This document shows, piece by piece, positions 10,623 to 20,950 of a stretch of DNA of 64,000 bases (the stretch's first letter is position 1; each line of letters opens with the position of its first letter). Position numbers and translations under genes: made by a program. Where the stretch lies: the NCBI RefSeq assembly GCF_002075345.1, contig NZ_NAEW01000003.1:1-64000 (forward strand), in the 5' to 3' direction. Source of the DNA: Citrobacter braakii. Its GTDB lineage: Bacteria; Pseudomonadota; Gammaproteobacteria; Enterobacterales; Enterobacteriaceae. The notes beneath the pieces were generated by a model. The model did no database searches and was not told the DNA's origin. It worked only from the letters and a program-made list of their open reading frames with translations.

Positions 10623-11486
10623 TTAGAAGTTGTAACCTACGACCAGGTAACCACCCCAACCGGTAGATTTCGCGCTGAAGTCGCCTTCGCCCCAGTTCAG
10701 AGTATCTCCACCTTTCCACTGGCCGCCGTTATGGAAATAACGCGCTACTACGGAGTAGTGCCAGTGATCGTAGTTCAGCGCCAGGACGTGGCTGGAAGCG
10801 ATAGAGTTGCTGGTGCGGTTCGGATCATCACCCAAATCGGAGCCCCAGTCGAAGTTGGTGAAGCCGATGTAGGTCAGTTGGCCGCCCCAAACCTGGGTGA
10901 TCGGCACGAAGTATTTCACTTTGAAACGGTAGCCATCCCACTCGTTTTCGTTGGATGCGCCATAGTTCTGCCACTGGTATTTAGCATACACGTTCAGGGA
11001 CAGACCCATCGGCAGACCGGTATCGATATCGGTACCCAGACCCATATACCAGGTGCTCTGGCGGCTGGCTTTGTTATCACCCATATCGTAGATGTAGTTG
11101 TTGGCGAAATACCACTCTTTGAACGGACCAAAGCTCAGGTCAGCACCGGTCAGTTTATCGATGGAGAAACGCGGTTCGATTTCCATAAACAGCGGGGAAC
11201 CGTCAGACCAGATGCCTTTATCGTTGCCGTTACCCCAGTCGAAGGTTTTCGGAATATCGATGTAGCCATAGAAGTCAAACCAGTCTTTTTTGGCAAACGC
11301 TTCGTATTCCAGATAAACGTCGTTGTTCAGTTTCGGGGAGAAACGGGTGTGGTAGCTTCCCACTACGTTGACGCTCTGGTGCCACCAGTCGGACAGATAT
11401 TGCGGTTTGTCATTTTCTGCAGCGTTGGCAGTAAAAGACGAGGAGAGCGCCAGCACTGCACCGGCTGCAAGTAATGTTTTTTTCAT
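10623..11486 (-). CDS. tsx: Nucleoside-specific outer membrane channel Tsx
   Basis: 287 residues. Residues 1-22 are a signal peptide ([22 protein letters not shown]). The mature part is a 12-stranded beta barrel ending in the outer-membrane C-terminal Phe (VVGYNF). It lets nucleosides and deoxynucleosides diffuse in and is a receptor for phages and colicin K. The start at 11484-11486 is the one with a signal peptide; 35 upstream in-frame codons are rejected. Regulation: two CRP-like sites upstream match the known tsx promoter layout. Confidence 0.95.
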   Translation of the reverse strand: MKKTLLAAGAVLALSSSFTANAAENDKPQYLSDWWHQSVNVVGSYHTRFSPKLNNDVYLEYEAFAKKDWFDFYGYIDIPKTFDWGNGNDKGIWSDGSPLFMEIEPRFSIDKLTGADLSFGPFKEWYFANNYIYDMGDNKASRQSTWYMGLGTDIDTGLPMGLSLNVYAKYQWQNYGASNENEWDGYRFKVKYFVPITQVWGGQLTYIGFTNFDWGSDLGDDPNRTSNSIASSHVLALNYDHWHYSVVARYFHNGGQWKGGDTLNWGEGDFSAKSTGWGGYLVVGYNF

Positions 11487-11570
11487 ATGTATGCCACTGT
11501 TTGAAATCCCTTTCGGGAGTGAAAAAGGCGCAAATTGCGTTTCTAAATATTTCGTGTTTCTTCGGAGCCT

Positions 11571-11576
11571 ATTATA
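11571..11576 (-). promoter_or_regulatory. tsx promoter -10 box
   Basis: TATAAT on the minus strand with no good -35, which suits an activator-dependent promoter. The predicted start of transcription is near 11564. Confidence 0.55.
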
Positions 11577-11596
11577 AAAATCATTGTTCACAAAAA

Positions 11597-11645
11597 TATG
11601 TGTTGTTTCACAGTTCTATCATTTACGTAATCGATTGCGTTCACG
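11597..11645 (-). promoter_or_regulatory. Tandem CRP-like sites upstream of tsx
   Basis: The minus strand reads TGTGA-N6-ACATA at 11597-11612, centred about 41 bases before the predicted start, and CGTGA-N6-TCGAT at 11630-11645, centred about 33 bases further up. Two CRP sites with CytR between them at roughly -40 and -74 are established for E. coli tsx P2, so the arrangement seems conserved. The rest of the tsx-yajI gap (11487-11784) shows nothing else clear. Confidence 0.6.
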
Positions 11646-11784
11646 TTTGCTTACTTTAGGCGGCGAATTGTACTGGCTCCCATGAATGTTGCCAAGTTTT
11701 ACCAGAAATATCGGTTATGTCAGGTGAGTAACAAAACGGGCCGGAGTGATGTTGCGGAACGCACAAAACGTCCCGCAAAAAAGT

Positions 11785-12324
11785 TTATTGATTAACAGGC
11801 TGGATGTCGTGGATACGAACAAATCCTAACTGGTCCGGAGAGAGGCCATTTATCTGCAGCGGAATGTCTACGTCGCTGGGAGCAAGGATACTTGCCGGGG
11901 CCGTTACCAATTGGTTCTGAACGTTCGTTTCCTGATAGTTATCCGTGGTGCCCTGAATTTGTCCATACTCGACGGTGGCGCTAAAGGCGGGTAAAGGCGT
12001 AGTGGATTCACCCTGAATACGTAATGTAAGCCGCGTGCCGTCGGCGTTCGGCGCAATATTGACAAGTGACATCCGTAACATGCCAATCTGGCTGTCCAGT
12101 CGGGCTGGTGTATTGGAACCCGGCAGCAGATAGGCTCCGCTGGTTGATTTGGCATTCAACATATTTTGTTGTGTAATTTTTACCGTTTCCTGATTTAGCT
12201 GTGTCATCTCTTTATTCAACGTGCTAACGCTTTGATGCATCTGGCGTACTTCGCTTTGCTGTGCGCATGCGCTAAGACTAAAGAGACTTCCCACCAGGAG
12301 AATTCTTAGGTAACGTCTTGTCAT
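11785..12324 (-). CDS. yajI: Putative lipoprotein YajI (DUF3251)
   Basis: 179 residues, as in E. coli. A type II signal peptide ends in the lipobox LSAC with Cys20. A coiled-coil-like stretch follows (residues 22-55, many Gln, Leu and Ser), then a beta-rich domain. Function is unknown. The start ATG 12322-12324 was chosen for its AAGGAAG site and the fitting signal peptide. It is divergent from nrdR. Confidence 0.88.
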   Translation of the reverse strand: MTRRYLRILLVGSLFSLSACAQQSEVRQMHQSVSTLNKEMTQLNQETVKITQQNMLNAKSTSGAYLLPGSNTPARLDSQIGMLRMSLVNIAPNADGTRLTLRIQGESTTPLPAFSATVEYGQIQGTTDNYQETNVQNQLVTAPASILAPSDVDIPLQINGLSPDQLGFVRIHDIQPVNQ

Positions 12325-12415
12325 TGTGATTACTTCCTTCATTGTCGCGATAGCATAATGGTAGTGCGCACCGAGCACGAAGGCATCGATCCTTTGTCTC
12401 AAAAGCGCTGCGCCT

Positions 12416-12443
12416 TTGTTGTCACGCCAGTTCAGGGTAAAAT
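12416..12443 (+). promoter_or_regulatory. Probable nrdR operon promoter
   Basis: TTGTTG (12416-12421), 16-base spacer and TAAAAT (12438-12443), 34 bases before the nrdR start. Confidence 0.45.
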
Positions 12444-12456
12444 AGATTTCTGTTAA

Positions 12457-12927
<471 letters not shown>

Positions 12928-12930
12928 GCC

Positions 12931-14034
12931 ATGCAGGATGAATTGTACATGGCGCGCGCGCTGAAGCTTGCTGCGCGCGGACGTTTTACCACTCACCCCA
13001 ATCCCAACGTGGGCTGCGTGATTGTCAAAGATGGGGAGATCGTCGGTGAAGGGTATCATCACCGCGCGGGCGAACCGCATGCCGAAGTCCACGCTCTGCG
13101 CATGGCTGGAGAAAAAGCGCAAGGGGCGACTGCCTATGTAACGCTTGAACCCTGCAGCCATCATGGTCGTACACCCCCGTGCTGCGATGCGCTGATTGCC
13201 GCAGGCGTGTCACGTGTGGTAGCAGCGATGCAGGATCCCAATCCGCAGGTAGCAGGTCGTGGTCTCTACCGTTTGCAGCAGGCGGGCATTGACGTCAGTC
13301 ACGGGCTGATGATGAGCGAGGTTGAGCAGCTTAATAAAGGCTTTCTCAAGCGTATGCGTACGGGATTCCCCTACGTGCAGCTTAAACTTGGTGCGTCGCT
13401 TGATGGGCGTACGGCGATGGCCAGTGGTGAAAGCCAGTGGATAACCTCGCCGCAGGCGCGTCGCGATGTGCAACGATTACGGGCGCAAAGCCATGCCATC
13501 TTAACCAGCAGCGCTACGGTGTTGGCTGACGACCCTCAGCTTACCGTGCGTTGGTCGGAACTTGGGGAGTCAACCCAGGCGAGTTACCCGCAGGAAAATC
13601 TGCGCCAGCCTATCCGCATTGTTGTTGATAGCCAGAATCAGGTCACGCCGGAACACCGTATTGTGCAACAGCCTGGAGAAACCTGGATTGCCCGGACAAA
13701 AGATGATCCTCGTAGTTGGCCGGAGACGGTGCGCAGCCTGAAGGTGCCGGAACATAACGGGCATCTGGATCTGGTGGTGCTGATGATGCAACTGGGCAAG
13801 CAGCAAATTAACAGCATTTGGGTTGAAGCAGGTCCAACGCTTGCGGGCGCGTTATTACAGGCCGGTCTGGTCGATGAGCTAATCGTGTATGTTGCGCCTA
13901 AACTGTTAGGCAGCGATGCACGAGGATTATGTGTGCTTCCAGGCCTTGAGAAACTGGCTGACGCCCCCCATTTCAAATTCAACGAAATACGCCATGTAGG
14001 TCCGGACCTTTGCCTGCATTTAGTGGGCGCATGA
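12931..14034 (+). CDS. ribD: Bifunctional pyrimidine deaminase / reductase of riboflavin synthesis
   Basis: 367 residues, as in E. coli. The N-terminal deaminase has the zinc site His50-Ala-Glu52, Cys75 and Cys84 (PCSHHGRTPPC). The C-terminal half is the NADPH-dependent reductase (KLGASLDGRTA). Together they carry out steps two and three after GTP cyclohydrolase II. The 86-base gap before ribH holds a GATAAAAT stretch and a small hairpin, perhaps a second promoter. Confidence 0.97.
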   Translation: MQDELYMARALKLAARGRFTTHPNPNVGCVIVKDGEIVGEGYHHRAGEPHAEVHALRMAGEKAQGATAYVTLEPCSHHGRTPPCCDALIAAGVSRVVAAMQDPNPQVAGRGLYRLQQAGIDVSHGLMMSEVEQLNKGFLKRMRTGFPYVQLKLGASLDGRTAMASGESQWITSPQARRDVQRLRAQSHAILTSSATVLADDPQLTVRWSELGESTQASYPQENLRQPIRIVVDSQNQVTPEHRIVQQPGETWIARTKDDPRSWPETVRSLKVPEHNGHLDLVVLMMQLGKQQINSIWVEAGPTLAGALLQAGLVDELIVYVAPKLLGSDARGLCVLPGLEKLADAPHFKFNEIRHVGPDLCLHLVGA

Positions 14035-14120
14035 TCTCCCGGTTCGAAAGGGAAGCAGCGCACAGATTATTATGATAAAATCCGCCCCCCTGCGGGGTCT
14101 AGTGAATCCGAAGGAAGAAT

Positions 14121-14591
14121 ATGAACATTATTGAAGCTAACGTTGCTACCCCGGACGCTCGCGTCGCCATCACCATTGCGCGTTTCAACAACTTTATCAA
14201 TGACAGCCTGCTGGAAGGTGCGATCGACGCCCTGAAACGTATTGGTCAGGTTAAAGATGAAAACATTACCGTCGTTTGGGTTCCGGGCGCGTATGAGCTG
14301 CCGCTGGCAGCCTCAGTACTTGCAAAATCCGGTAAATACGACGCGGTGATTGCGTTAGGTACGGTGATTCGTGGTGGTACCGCGCACTTCGAATATGTGG
14401 CTGGCGGTGCAAGCAATGGCCTGGCGCATGTCGCTCAGGACAGTGGCATTCCGGTAGCCTTCGGTGTTCTGACCACCGAAAGTATTGAACAAGCCATCGA
14501 ACGTGCTGGCACTAAAGCTGGCAACAAAGGCGCAGAAGCTGCACTGACTGCACTTGAAATGATTAATGTATTGAAAGCCATCAAGGCCTGA
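14121..14591 (+). CDS. ribH: 6,7-dimethyl-8-ribityllumazine synthase
   Basis: 156 residues. It condenses 3,4-dihydroxy-2-butanone 4-phosphate with the RibD pathway product. The general acid/base His89 is in [10 protein letters not shown], and the phosphate/substrate loop in WVPGAYELP. The subunits build an icosahedral cage in this family. AAGGAAGA precedes the ATG. Named ribE in some E. coli annotations. Confidence 0.97.
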   Translation: MNIIEANVATPDARVAITIARFNNFINDSLLEGAIDALKRIGQVKDENITVVWVPGAYELPLAASVLAKSGKYDAVIALGTVIRGGTAHFEYVAGGASNGLAHVAQDSGIPVAFGVLTTESIEQAIERAGTKAGNKGAEAALTALEMINVLKAIKA

Positions 14592-14610
14592 TTTTTGTAA
14601 GGGGAAATCC

Positions 14611-15030
14611 GTGAAACCTGCTGCTCGTCGCCGCGCCCGTGAGTGTGCCGTCCAGGCGCTCTACTCCTGGCAGTTGTCCCAGAACGACATCGCTGATGTT
14701 GAATACCAGTTCCTGGCGGAACAGGACGTAAAAGATGTCGACGTTCTGTATTTCCGTGAACTGCTGTCCGGGGTGGCGACTAACAGCGCGTACCTGGATG
14801 GATTAATGAAGCCTTATCTGTCTCGTCTGTTGGAAGAGCTGGGTCAGGTAGAAAAAGCCGTGCTGCGTATTGCGCTGTTTGAACTGTCTAAACGTAGTGA
14901 TGTGCCGTACAAAGTGGCCATCAACGAAGCGATTGAACTGGCGAAAACCTTCGGCGCTGAAGACAGCCATAAATTCGTGAACGGCGTACTGGATAAAGCA
15001 GCACCTGTGATTCGCCCCAACAAAAAGTAA
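14611..15030 (+). CDS. nusB: Transcription antitermination factor NusB
   Basis: 139 residues from GTG 14611, the same start as E. coli, with AAGGGGA upstream. An all-helical RNA-binding protein with an Arg-rich N terminus ([17 protein letters not shown]). It binds boxA RNA with S10 (NusE) and supports rRNA antitermination. It follows ribH by 19 bases. A C-rich hairpin and a T run in the gap before thiL may reduce read-through. Confidence 0.97.
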   Translation: MKPAARRRARECAVQALYSWQLSQNDIADVEYQFLAEQDVKDVDVLYFRELLSGVATNSAYLDGLMKPYLSRLLEELGQVEKAVLRIALFELSKRSDVPYKVAINEAIELAKTFGAEDSHKFVNGVLDKAAPVIRPNKK

Positions 15031-15107
15031 TCCCGAGGCCGGCTGGATGGTGGAACTTGTTTCCGCTGCCCCCGGCTTTTTCTTTTTTTTCTGCTGAGGC
15101 ATAACGT

Positions 15108-16085
15108 ATGGCATGCGGCGAATTTTCCCTGATTGCCCGTTATTTTGACCGCGTAAGAACGTCTCGTCTTGATGTCGAAACCGGTATTGGTGACGATTGC
15201 GCACTTCTGAACATCCCTGAAAAACAAACGCTGGCGATCAGCACTGATACGCTGGTGGCAGGCAACCACTTCCTCCCCGACATTGATCCCACCGATCTCG
15301 CCTGGAAAGCGCTGGCGGTGAATTTGAGCGATCTGGCGGCGATGGGAGCCGATCCTGCGTGGCTGACGCTGGCGCTCACACTGCCTGACGTCGATGAAGC
15401 CTGGCTTGAAGCCTTCAGCGATAGCCTGTTTGAACTCCTCAATTACTATGATATGCAGCTGATAGGTGGTGACACCACGCGTGGGCCACTGTCGATGACG
15501 CTGGGTATCCACGGCTACGTCCCTGTTGGACGGGCCTTAAAACGCTCCGGTGCGAAACCGGGGGACTGGATTTATGTGACCGGTACGCCGGGCGACAGCG
15601 CGGCCGGGCTGGCGATTTTGCAGGATCGCTTGCAGGTGGCAGATGCAAAAGACGCAGACTATCTGCTTAAACGTCATCTGCGTCCAACGCCGCGTATTTT
15701 GCAGGGACAAGCCCTGCGCGATCTGGCCAGTGCGGCTATCGATATTTCCGACGGCCTGATTTCCGATCTGGGGCATATCGTCAATGCCTGCGGCTGTGGG
15801 GCACGGGTTAACGTCGATGCGTTGCCATATTCCACGGCATTTGCCCAACACGTTGAGCCGGAACAAGCCCTGCGCTGGGCGCTTTCGGGGGGTGAAGATT
15901 ATGAGTTATGCTTTACCGTACCGGAAATTAACCGTGGCGCACTGGACGTGGCGCTGGGAAATCTCGGTGCATCGTTTACCTGCATTGGGCAGATGAGCGC
16001 GGACGTGGAAGGCATTCACTTTACGCGCGACGGAAAACCCGTCACGTTCGACTGGAAAGGATATGACCATTTTGCCGCGCCTTAA
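15108..16085 (+). CDS. thiL: Thiamine-monophosphate kinase
   Basis: 325 residues, as in E. coli. It phosphorylates thiamine monophosphate to thiamine diphosphate. The motifs [20 protein letters not shown] and [10 protein letters not shown]-like blocks form the ATP/Mg site of the PurM/ThiL superfamily. The stop lies 23 bases inside pgpA, so the genes overlap and are co-translated. Confidence 0.96.
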   Translation: MACGEFSLIARYFDRVRTSRLDVETGIGDDCALLNIPEKQTLAISTDTLVAGNHFLPDIDPTDLAWKALAVNLSDLAAMGADPAWLTLALTLPDVDEAWLEAFSDSLFELLNYYDMQLIGGDTTRGPLSMTLGIHGYVPVGRALKRSGAKPGDWIYVTGTPGDSAAGLAILQDRLQVADAKDADYLLKRHLRPTPRILQGQALRDLASAAIDISDGLISDLGHIVNACGCGARVNVDALPYSTAFAQHVEPEQALRWALSGGEDYELCFTVPEINRGALDVALGNLGASFTCIGQMSADVEGIHFTRDGKPVTFDWKGYDHFAAP

Positions 16086-16581
16086 AAAAGATGTCGCCAA
16101 AAGCCGCCTGAGTATGCGCAATCCGTGGCACCTGTTGGCCACCGGTTTTGGCAGCGGGCTGAGCCCAATTGTTCCAGGCACGATGGGATCGCTGGCGGCG
16201 ATCCCTTTTTGGTATTTAATGACGTTTCTGCCGTGGCAGCTGTATTCACTGGTGGTCATGTTGTCTATCTGTATCGGCGTTTATCTGTGCCATCAAACGG
16301 CGAAAGATATGGGCGTGCACGATCACGGTAGCATTGTCTGGGACGAGTTTGTCGGGATGTGGATAACCCTGATGGCGCTGCCGACCCACGACTGGCAGTG
16401 GGTCGCCGCCGGATTTGTGATTTTCCGTATTCTGGATATGTGGAAGCCGTGGCCGATCCGTTGGTTCGATCGCAACGTGCATGGCGGTACGGGGATCATG
16501 ATTGATGATATTGTGGCCGGAATACTCTCTGCCGGAATTTTGTATTTTATCGGCCATCACTGGCCGGTAGGTATCATTTAA
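16063..16581 (+). CDS. pgpA: Phosphatidylglycerophosphatase A
   Basis: 172 residues, nearly identical to E. coli PgpA. An inner-membrane enzyme that dephosphorylates phosphatidylglycerophosphate to phosphatidylglycerol. The conserved acidic block [11 protein letters not shown] and the IMIDDIVAG motif carry the catalytic Asp residues; three or four hydrophobic helices are visible. It overlaps thiL by 23 bases and ends the operon before a BIME. Confidence 0.96.
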   Translation: MTILPRLKKDVAKSRLSMRNPWHLLATGFGSGLSPIVPGTMGSLAAIPFWYLMTFLPWQLYSLVVMLSICIGVYLCHQTAKDMGVHDHGSIVWDEFVGMWITLMALPTHDWQWVAAGFVIFRILDMWKPWPIRWFDRNVHGGTGIMIDDIVAGILSAGILYFIGHHWPVGII

Positions 16582-16584
16582 ATG

Positions 16585-16678
16585 GGCTTGCCGGATGGCA
16601 GCGTAAACGCCTTATCCGGCCTGGAAACACGATGTCGGTTTCGTAGGCCCGATAAGCGCAGCGCCATCGGGCAATGCC
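16585..16678. repeat. BIME (two inverted REP units)
   Basis: The units gccggatggcagcg...ttatccggcc and gtaggcccgataagcg...gccatcgggc face each other between the convergent genes pgpA and yajO. Confidence 0.85.
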
Positions 16679-16681
16679 AGA

Positions 16682-17656
16682 TTATTTAAATCCGACCACC
16701 GGATGCTGTTTGTACGGCGTTTCCAGCTCGGCAATCTGCTCTGGCTTCAGCGTCAAATCCACCGCATTAAGTAACTCATCCAACTGTTCCTCGCGTGAAG
16801 TGCCGATAATCGGCGCTGCCACACCCGGTTTGCTCAGCAGCCAGGCCAGCGCAACCTGCGCACGCGTTACGCCTAATTCCTCACTGACACCGGTCAGCCG
16901 CGCGGCAATTTGCGCGTCGTTTTCATCGCTCTCAGAGTATAAATTTTTACCGACTTCATCAGAAACCAGACGTGCGGTCGTTTCTCCCCAGGGGCGCGTC
17001 AGGCGACCACGCGCCAGCGGACTCCAAGGGATCACCGCGACGCCTTCCTGATAGCAAAGCGGCAGCATTTCGCGTTCTTCCTCACGGTAGATCAGGTTGT
17101 AGTGATCCTGCATGCTAACGAACTGCGCCCAGCCGTGTTGTTTCTGTAAAGCCAGCGCCTGAGCAAACTGAGACGCGTGCATGGATGAGGCGCCAATATA
17201 GCGAGCTTTACCGGCTTTCACTACGTCGTTAAGGGCTTCCAGCGTTTCTTCGATAGGCGTATTGTAATCCCAGCGGTGAATTTGCAGGATGTCCACATAG
17301 TCCATACCCAGGCGTCTGAGGCTATCGTCGATTGAGCGCAAGATTTGTGTGCGGGATAATCCTTCCGCTAAATCATCAACCTGGTGAAAAACCTTGGTGG
17401 CGACCACGACCTCTTCTCGGCGGGCGAAATCACGCAGCGCGCGGCCGACAATCTCTTCGCTGCTACCAGCGGAGTAGCTGTTGGCGGTATCAAAAAAGTT
17501 AATGCCGCCTTCAAGAGCGTGTTTGATTATCGGGCGGCTGCTTTCTTCTGGTAGCGTCCAGGCGTGATTGCCGCGATTGGGCTCGCCAAACGTCATGCAA
17601 CCCAGGCAAAGGCGGGAGACCCGTAGGTCGGTTTTTCCTAAGGTGTTGTATTTCAT
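16682..17656 (-). CDS. yajO: Aldo/keto reductase YajO
   Basis: 324 residues. The aldo/keto reductase tetrad is visible: Asp56, Tyr61, Lys88 and His127 in an (alpha/beta)8 barrel, with an NADPH-binding region near RGRLTRPWG. In E. coli YajO has been linked to ribulose 5-phosphate-related deoxyxylulose metabolism; that role is not proven here. It lies downstream of dxs on the same strand. Its ribosome site AGGAG is in one arm of a perfect 13-bp inverted repeat, which may limit translation from dxs read-through. Confidence 0.93.
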   Translation of the reverse strand: MKYNTLGKTDLRVSRLCLGCMTFGEPNRGNHAWTLPEESSRPIIKHALEGGINFFDTANSYSAGSSEEIVGRALRDFARREEVVVATKVFHQVDDLAEGLSRTQILRSIDDSLRRLGMDYVDILQIHRWDYNTPIEETLEALNDVVKAGKARYIGASSMHASQFAQALALQKQHGWAQFVSMQDHYNLIYREEEREMLPLCYQEGVAVIPWSPLARGRLTRPWGETTARLVSDEVGKNLYSESDENDAQIAARLTGVSEELGVTRAQVALAWLLSKPGVAAPIIGTSREEQLDELLNAVDLTLKPEQIAELETPYKQHPVVGFK

Positions 17657-17663
17657 TAATCCA

Positions 17664-17701
17664 CTCCTGCTATGCTCGTGATGAGTTAAGCATAGCAGGA
17701 G
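17664..17701 (-). promoter_or_regulatory. Hairpin covering the yajO ribosome binding site
   Basis: 13-bp perfect arms (CTCCTGCTATGCT and AGCATAGCAGGAG) with a 12-base loop lie between dxs and yajO. In the minus-strand RNA, the 3' arm contains the AGGAG of yajO, 7 bases from its ATG. There is no U run, so it is not a normal terminator. Confidence 0.7.
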
Positions 17702-17712
17702 CGGGGAGGGGA

Positions 17713-19575
17713 TTATGCCAGCCAGGCCTTGATTTTGGCCTCAATTCCGGCGGCATTAAGTCCCAGCTCGGCGCGAGCCTCGTCCTGAGTTCCCTGCGGG
17801 ATGAAGAAGTCAGGCAGGCCAATGTTCAGCACCGGAACAGGCTTGCGATGGGCCATTAGCACTTCGTTTACGCCGCTACCAGCGCCGCCCATAATGGCAT
17901 TCTCTTCGAGGGTGACCAGCACCTCGTGTTGGGCTGCCATTTCGAGGATCAACGTTTCATCCAGCGGTTTCACAAAGCGCATATCAACCAGCGTGGCGTT
18001 CAGTGACTCTGCGACCTGAGCGGCTTCCGGCATTAGGGTGCCGAAGTTGAGAATCGCCACTTTCGCACCGTGACGCTTCACGATGCCTTTGCCGATTGGC
18101 AGATGTTCCAGCGGCGCCAGCTCAACACCCACCGCGTTACCGCGCGGATAACGTACGACCATTGGACCGTCGTTGTAGTGATAGCCGGTGAACAGCATCT
18201 GGCGACATTCGTTCTCATCGCTTGGGGTCATAATGACCATTTCCGGGATACAGCGCAGGAAAGAGAGGTCGAACGCCCCTTGGTGGGTTTGTCCATCTGC
18301 GCCAACGATACCCGCCCGGTCGACGGCGAACAGGACCGGCAGTTTCTGGATGGCGACATCATGCAGTACCTGATCGTAAGCGCGTTGCAGGAAGGTGGAG
18401 TAAATAGCCACGACCGGCTTATAACCGCCAATCGCCAGACCGGCTGCAAACGTCACCGCGTGCTGCTCGGCAATCGCCACATCAAAGTAGCGATCCGGGA
18501 ACTTACGTGAGAACTCCACCATACCGGAGCCTTCGCGCATCGCCGGGGTGATCGCCATCAGCTTATTGTCTTTCGCCGCGGTCTCACACAGCCAGTCACC
18601 GAAGATTTTTGAATAGCTCGGCAGGCCGCCGCTGCTTTTCGGCAGACATCCGCTGGATGGATCGAATTTGGGTACCGCGTGGAACGTAATCGGATCTTTT
18701 TCCGCTGGCTCGTAGCCACGACCTTTTTTGGTCATGATGTGCAGGAACTGTGGACCTTTGAGATCGCGCATGTTCTTAAGCGTGGTGATAAGCCCCAGCA
18801 CGTCGTGACCGTCCACCGGACCAATATAGTTAAAGCCCAGCTCTTCAAACAGCGTACCCGGTACAACCATGCCTTTGATGTGCTCTTCGGTACGTTTGAG
18901 CAGTTCTTTAATCGGTGGTACACCGGAGAACACTTTCTTCCCGCCTTCGCGCAGCGAGGAGTAGAGTTTGCCTGAGAGCAGTTGCGCCAGGTGATTGTTC
19001 AGCGCGCCGACGTTCTCTGAAATCGACATTTCGTTGTCGTTGAGGATAACCAGCATGTCGGGCTTAATATCACCCGCGTGGTTCATCGCTTCAAATGCCA
19101 TGCCTGCGGTGATTGCACCGTCCCCAATCACACAAACGGTACGGCGTTCCTTGCCTTCTTTCTCGGCGGCAACCGCAATACCGATACCTGCGCTGATGGA
19201 GGTTGAGGAGTGCCCAACGCTCAGTACGTCATATTCGCTCTCACCGCGCCATGGGAATGGATGCAAACCGCCTTTCTGCCGAATGGTGCCGATTTTATCG
19301 CGGCGGCCGGTCAGAATTTTGTGCGGGTAAGCCTGATGTCCCACATCCCAGATTAACTGGTCAAACGGGGTGTTGTAGACGTAGTGCAGCGCTACGGTGA
19401 GTTCCACCGTGCCCAGACCAGAGGCGAAGTGCCCGCTGGAACGGCTTACGCTGTCGAGCAAATAGCGGCGCAGTTCGTCGCAAAGCTTTGGCAGGCTCTC
19501 TTTTGGCAGCAGGCGTAACTCCTGAGTGGAGTCGACCAGCGCCAGGGTCGGGTATTTGGCTATATCAAAACTCAT
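17713..19575 (-). CDS. dxs: 1-deoxy-D-xylulose-5-phosphate synthase
   Basis: 620 residues, as in E. coli. A thiamine-diphosphate enzyme that joins pyruvate and glyceraldehyde 3-phosphate, the first step of the MEP isoprenoid pathway. The TPP/Mg motif GDGAITAGM ... NDNEMSIS and the transketolase-like C-terminal domains are present. It follows ispA with a 24-base gap in the operon xseB-ispA-dxs. Confidence 0.98.
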   Translation of the reverse strand: MSFDIAKYPTLALVDSTQELRLLPKESLPKLCDELRRYLLDSVSRSSGHFASGLGTVELTVALHYVYNTPFDQLIWDVGHQAYPHKILTGRRDKIGTIRQKGGLHPFPWRGESEYDVLSVGHSSTSISAGIGIAVAAEKEGKERRTVCVIGDGAITAGMAFEAMNHAGDIKPDMLVILNDNEMSISENVGALNNHLAQLLSGKLYSSLREGGKKVFSGVPPIKELLKRTEEHIKGMVVPGTLFEELGFNYIGPVDGHDVLGLITTLKNMRDLKGPQFLHIMTKKGRGYEPAEKDPITFHAVPKFDPSSGCLPKSSGGLPSYSKIFGDWLCETAAKDNKLMAITPAMREGSGMVEFSRKFPDRYFDVAIAEQHAVTFAAGLAIGGYKPVVAIYSTFLQRAYDQVLHDVAIQKLPVLFAVDRAGIVGADGQTHQGAFDLSFLRCIPEMVIMTPSDENECRQMLFTGYHYNDGPMVVRYPRGNAVGVELAPLEHLPIGKGIVKRHGAKVAILNFGTLMPEAAQVAESLNATLVDMRFVKPLDETLILEMAAQHEVLVTLEENAIMGGAGSGVNEVLMAHRKPVPVLNIGLPDFFIPQGTQDEARAELGLNAAGIEAKIKAWLA

Positions 19576-19599
19576 CGCAAGCTCATGGGATATGTTGGT

Positions 19600-20499
19600 T
19601 TATTTATCACGCTGGATTATGTAGTCCGCTAGCGCTTCCAGTGCCGAGGTATCGAGTGACTGTGCGGCCAGCAAACTTAGCGACTGGCGGGCATCCTCAA
19701 TTAAATCCCGGGCTTTATTCTGGGCTTGCTCAAGACCCAGAAGTGCAGGATAGGTACTTTTGCCAAGCTGCTGGTCAGCACCCTGACGTTTACCCAATGT
19801 TGCAGTATCGCCTACCACATCCAGGATGTCATCCTGAACCTGGAAGGCCAGACCGATGCTTTCTGCGTACTTGTCGAGTATTGCCAGGCATTCTCGCCCT
19901 TTATCGCCAGCGCTTAACGCACCCAGACGCACGGCGGCGCGAATCAATGCCCCGGTTTTATGGCGGTGAATACGCTCCAGCGCATCCAATTCTACCTGAT
20001 GGCCTTCAGCGTCCAGATCCAACGCTTGACCGCCGCACATACCGGCGATACCGCTGGCCTGGGCCAGTTCAGAGATCATCGCGATGCGGTCACGGTCAGA
20101 AACTTCCGGCATCGGGGCGTCGCTGATAATGGAGAACGCCAGCGTTTGTAGCGCATCTCCGGCCAGGATCGCATTAGCCTCGCCAAATTTTACGTGGCAG
20201 GTCGGCAGACCGCGGCGCAGGTCATCGTCGTCCATCGCGGGTAAGTCATCGTGCATCAGCGAATAGGCATGGATACACTCGACGGCGGCAGCGGGAGCAT
20301 CAAGCGTACTCAGGCTGACGCCAAACATCTGACCGGTCGCATACACCAGAAACGGGCGCAGACGTTTACCGCCTAATAATGCGCCATATTGCATGGTTTC
20401 GACCACGGGAGTGTTCTGAAAGGGCAATGGCGCGATAAAACGGCTCAGTGCCTGGTTGGCCTGCTCAACGCAAGCCTGTAGCTGCTGCGTAAAATCCAT
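19600..20499 (-). CDS. ispA: Farnesyl diphosphate synthase
   Basis: 299 residues. The two Asp-rich motifs are DDLPAMDDDD and DDILD (in QVQDDILDVVGD), which bind Mg-diphosphate. It condenses IPP with DMAPP and geranyl diphosphate to farnesyl diphosphate. Its start codon directly abuts the xseB stop, so translation is coupled. Confidence 0.98.
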   Translation of the reverse strand: MDFTQQLQACVEQANQALSRFIAPLPFQNTPVVETMQYGALLGGKRLRPFLVYATGQMFGVSLSTLDAPAAAVECIHAYSLMHDDLPAMDDDDLRRGLPTCHVKFGEANAILAGDALQTLAFSIISDAPMPEVSDRDRIAMISELAQASGIAGMCGGQALDLDAEGHQVELDALERIHRHKTGALIRAAVRLGALSAGDKGRECLAILDKYAESIGLAFQVQDDILDVVGDTATLGKRQGADQQLGKSTYPALLGLEQAQNKARDLIEDARQSLSLLAAQSLDTSALEALADYIIQRDK

Positions 20500-20742
20500 T
20501 TACTCATTATCCGGTGTGAAAGGCGTAAGGGCGGCGTCTTCAGTATCTGACAGCAGGATTTGTACGCGCTGTTCAGCCTGCTGCAACTTGACCTGTCCCT
20601 GACGTGCTAACTGTACGCCACGTTCAAATTCGTTCAACGCTTCTTCCAGCGGCAGGTCGCCGCTTTCCAGACGGGTAACAATCTGTTCCAGGTCGCTCAG
20701 CGCTGTTTCAAAACTGGCTGGCGCTTCATTTTTCTTCGGCAT
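20500..20742 (-). CDS. xseB: Exodeoxyribonuclease VII small subunit
   Basis: 80 residues, as in E. coli. The helical hairpin ([39 protein letters not shown], quoted in part: [16 protein letters not shown]) wraps the XseA large subunit, which is not in this window. The complex degrades single-stranded DNA. First gene of the ispA-dxs operon, divergent from thiI. Confidence 0.96.
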   Translation of the reverse strand: MPKKNEAPASFETALSDLEQIVTRLESGDLPLEEALNEFERGVQLARQGQVKLQQAEQRVQILLSDTEDAALTPFTPDNE

Positions 20743-20853
20743 AATGAATGTCTGACTCTCTGTATTGGCAGCACAAGGCTATGGTAACGGACTCGCACTG
20801 ATAAGCAAATAACGCACAATGGTAAGGCGATGTGCACAGGATGACCATGATGG

Positions 20854-20862
20854 TGGTATACT
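20854..20862 (+). promoter_or_regulatory. Probable extended -10 promoter of thiI
   Basis: TGG directly followed by TATACT (20857-20862) makes an extended -10 box, about 90 bases before thiI. No thiamine riboswitch is recognisable in the leader. Confidence 0.45.
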
Positions 20863-20950
20863 TGCGCGCCTGGATGCAGCCGCAGGGTATGGGCTGCTGT
20901 ATTTTTTTCCATTACAAGTCATTCAGACTTGCCAAAGAACCATTGCCGCC

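Noticed and set aside
16585-16678. Repeated stem-loops taken as a CRISPR array
   Set aside because: The units are REP palindromes in pairs, without regular spacers. No array or cas gene is in the window.
20863-20950. Possible thiamine (TPP) riboswitch before thiI
   Set aside because: No CUGAGA or ACCUGA-type core words are present, and thiI in enterics is not under this switch.
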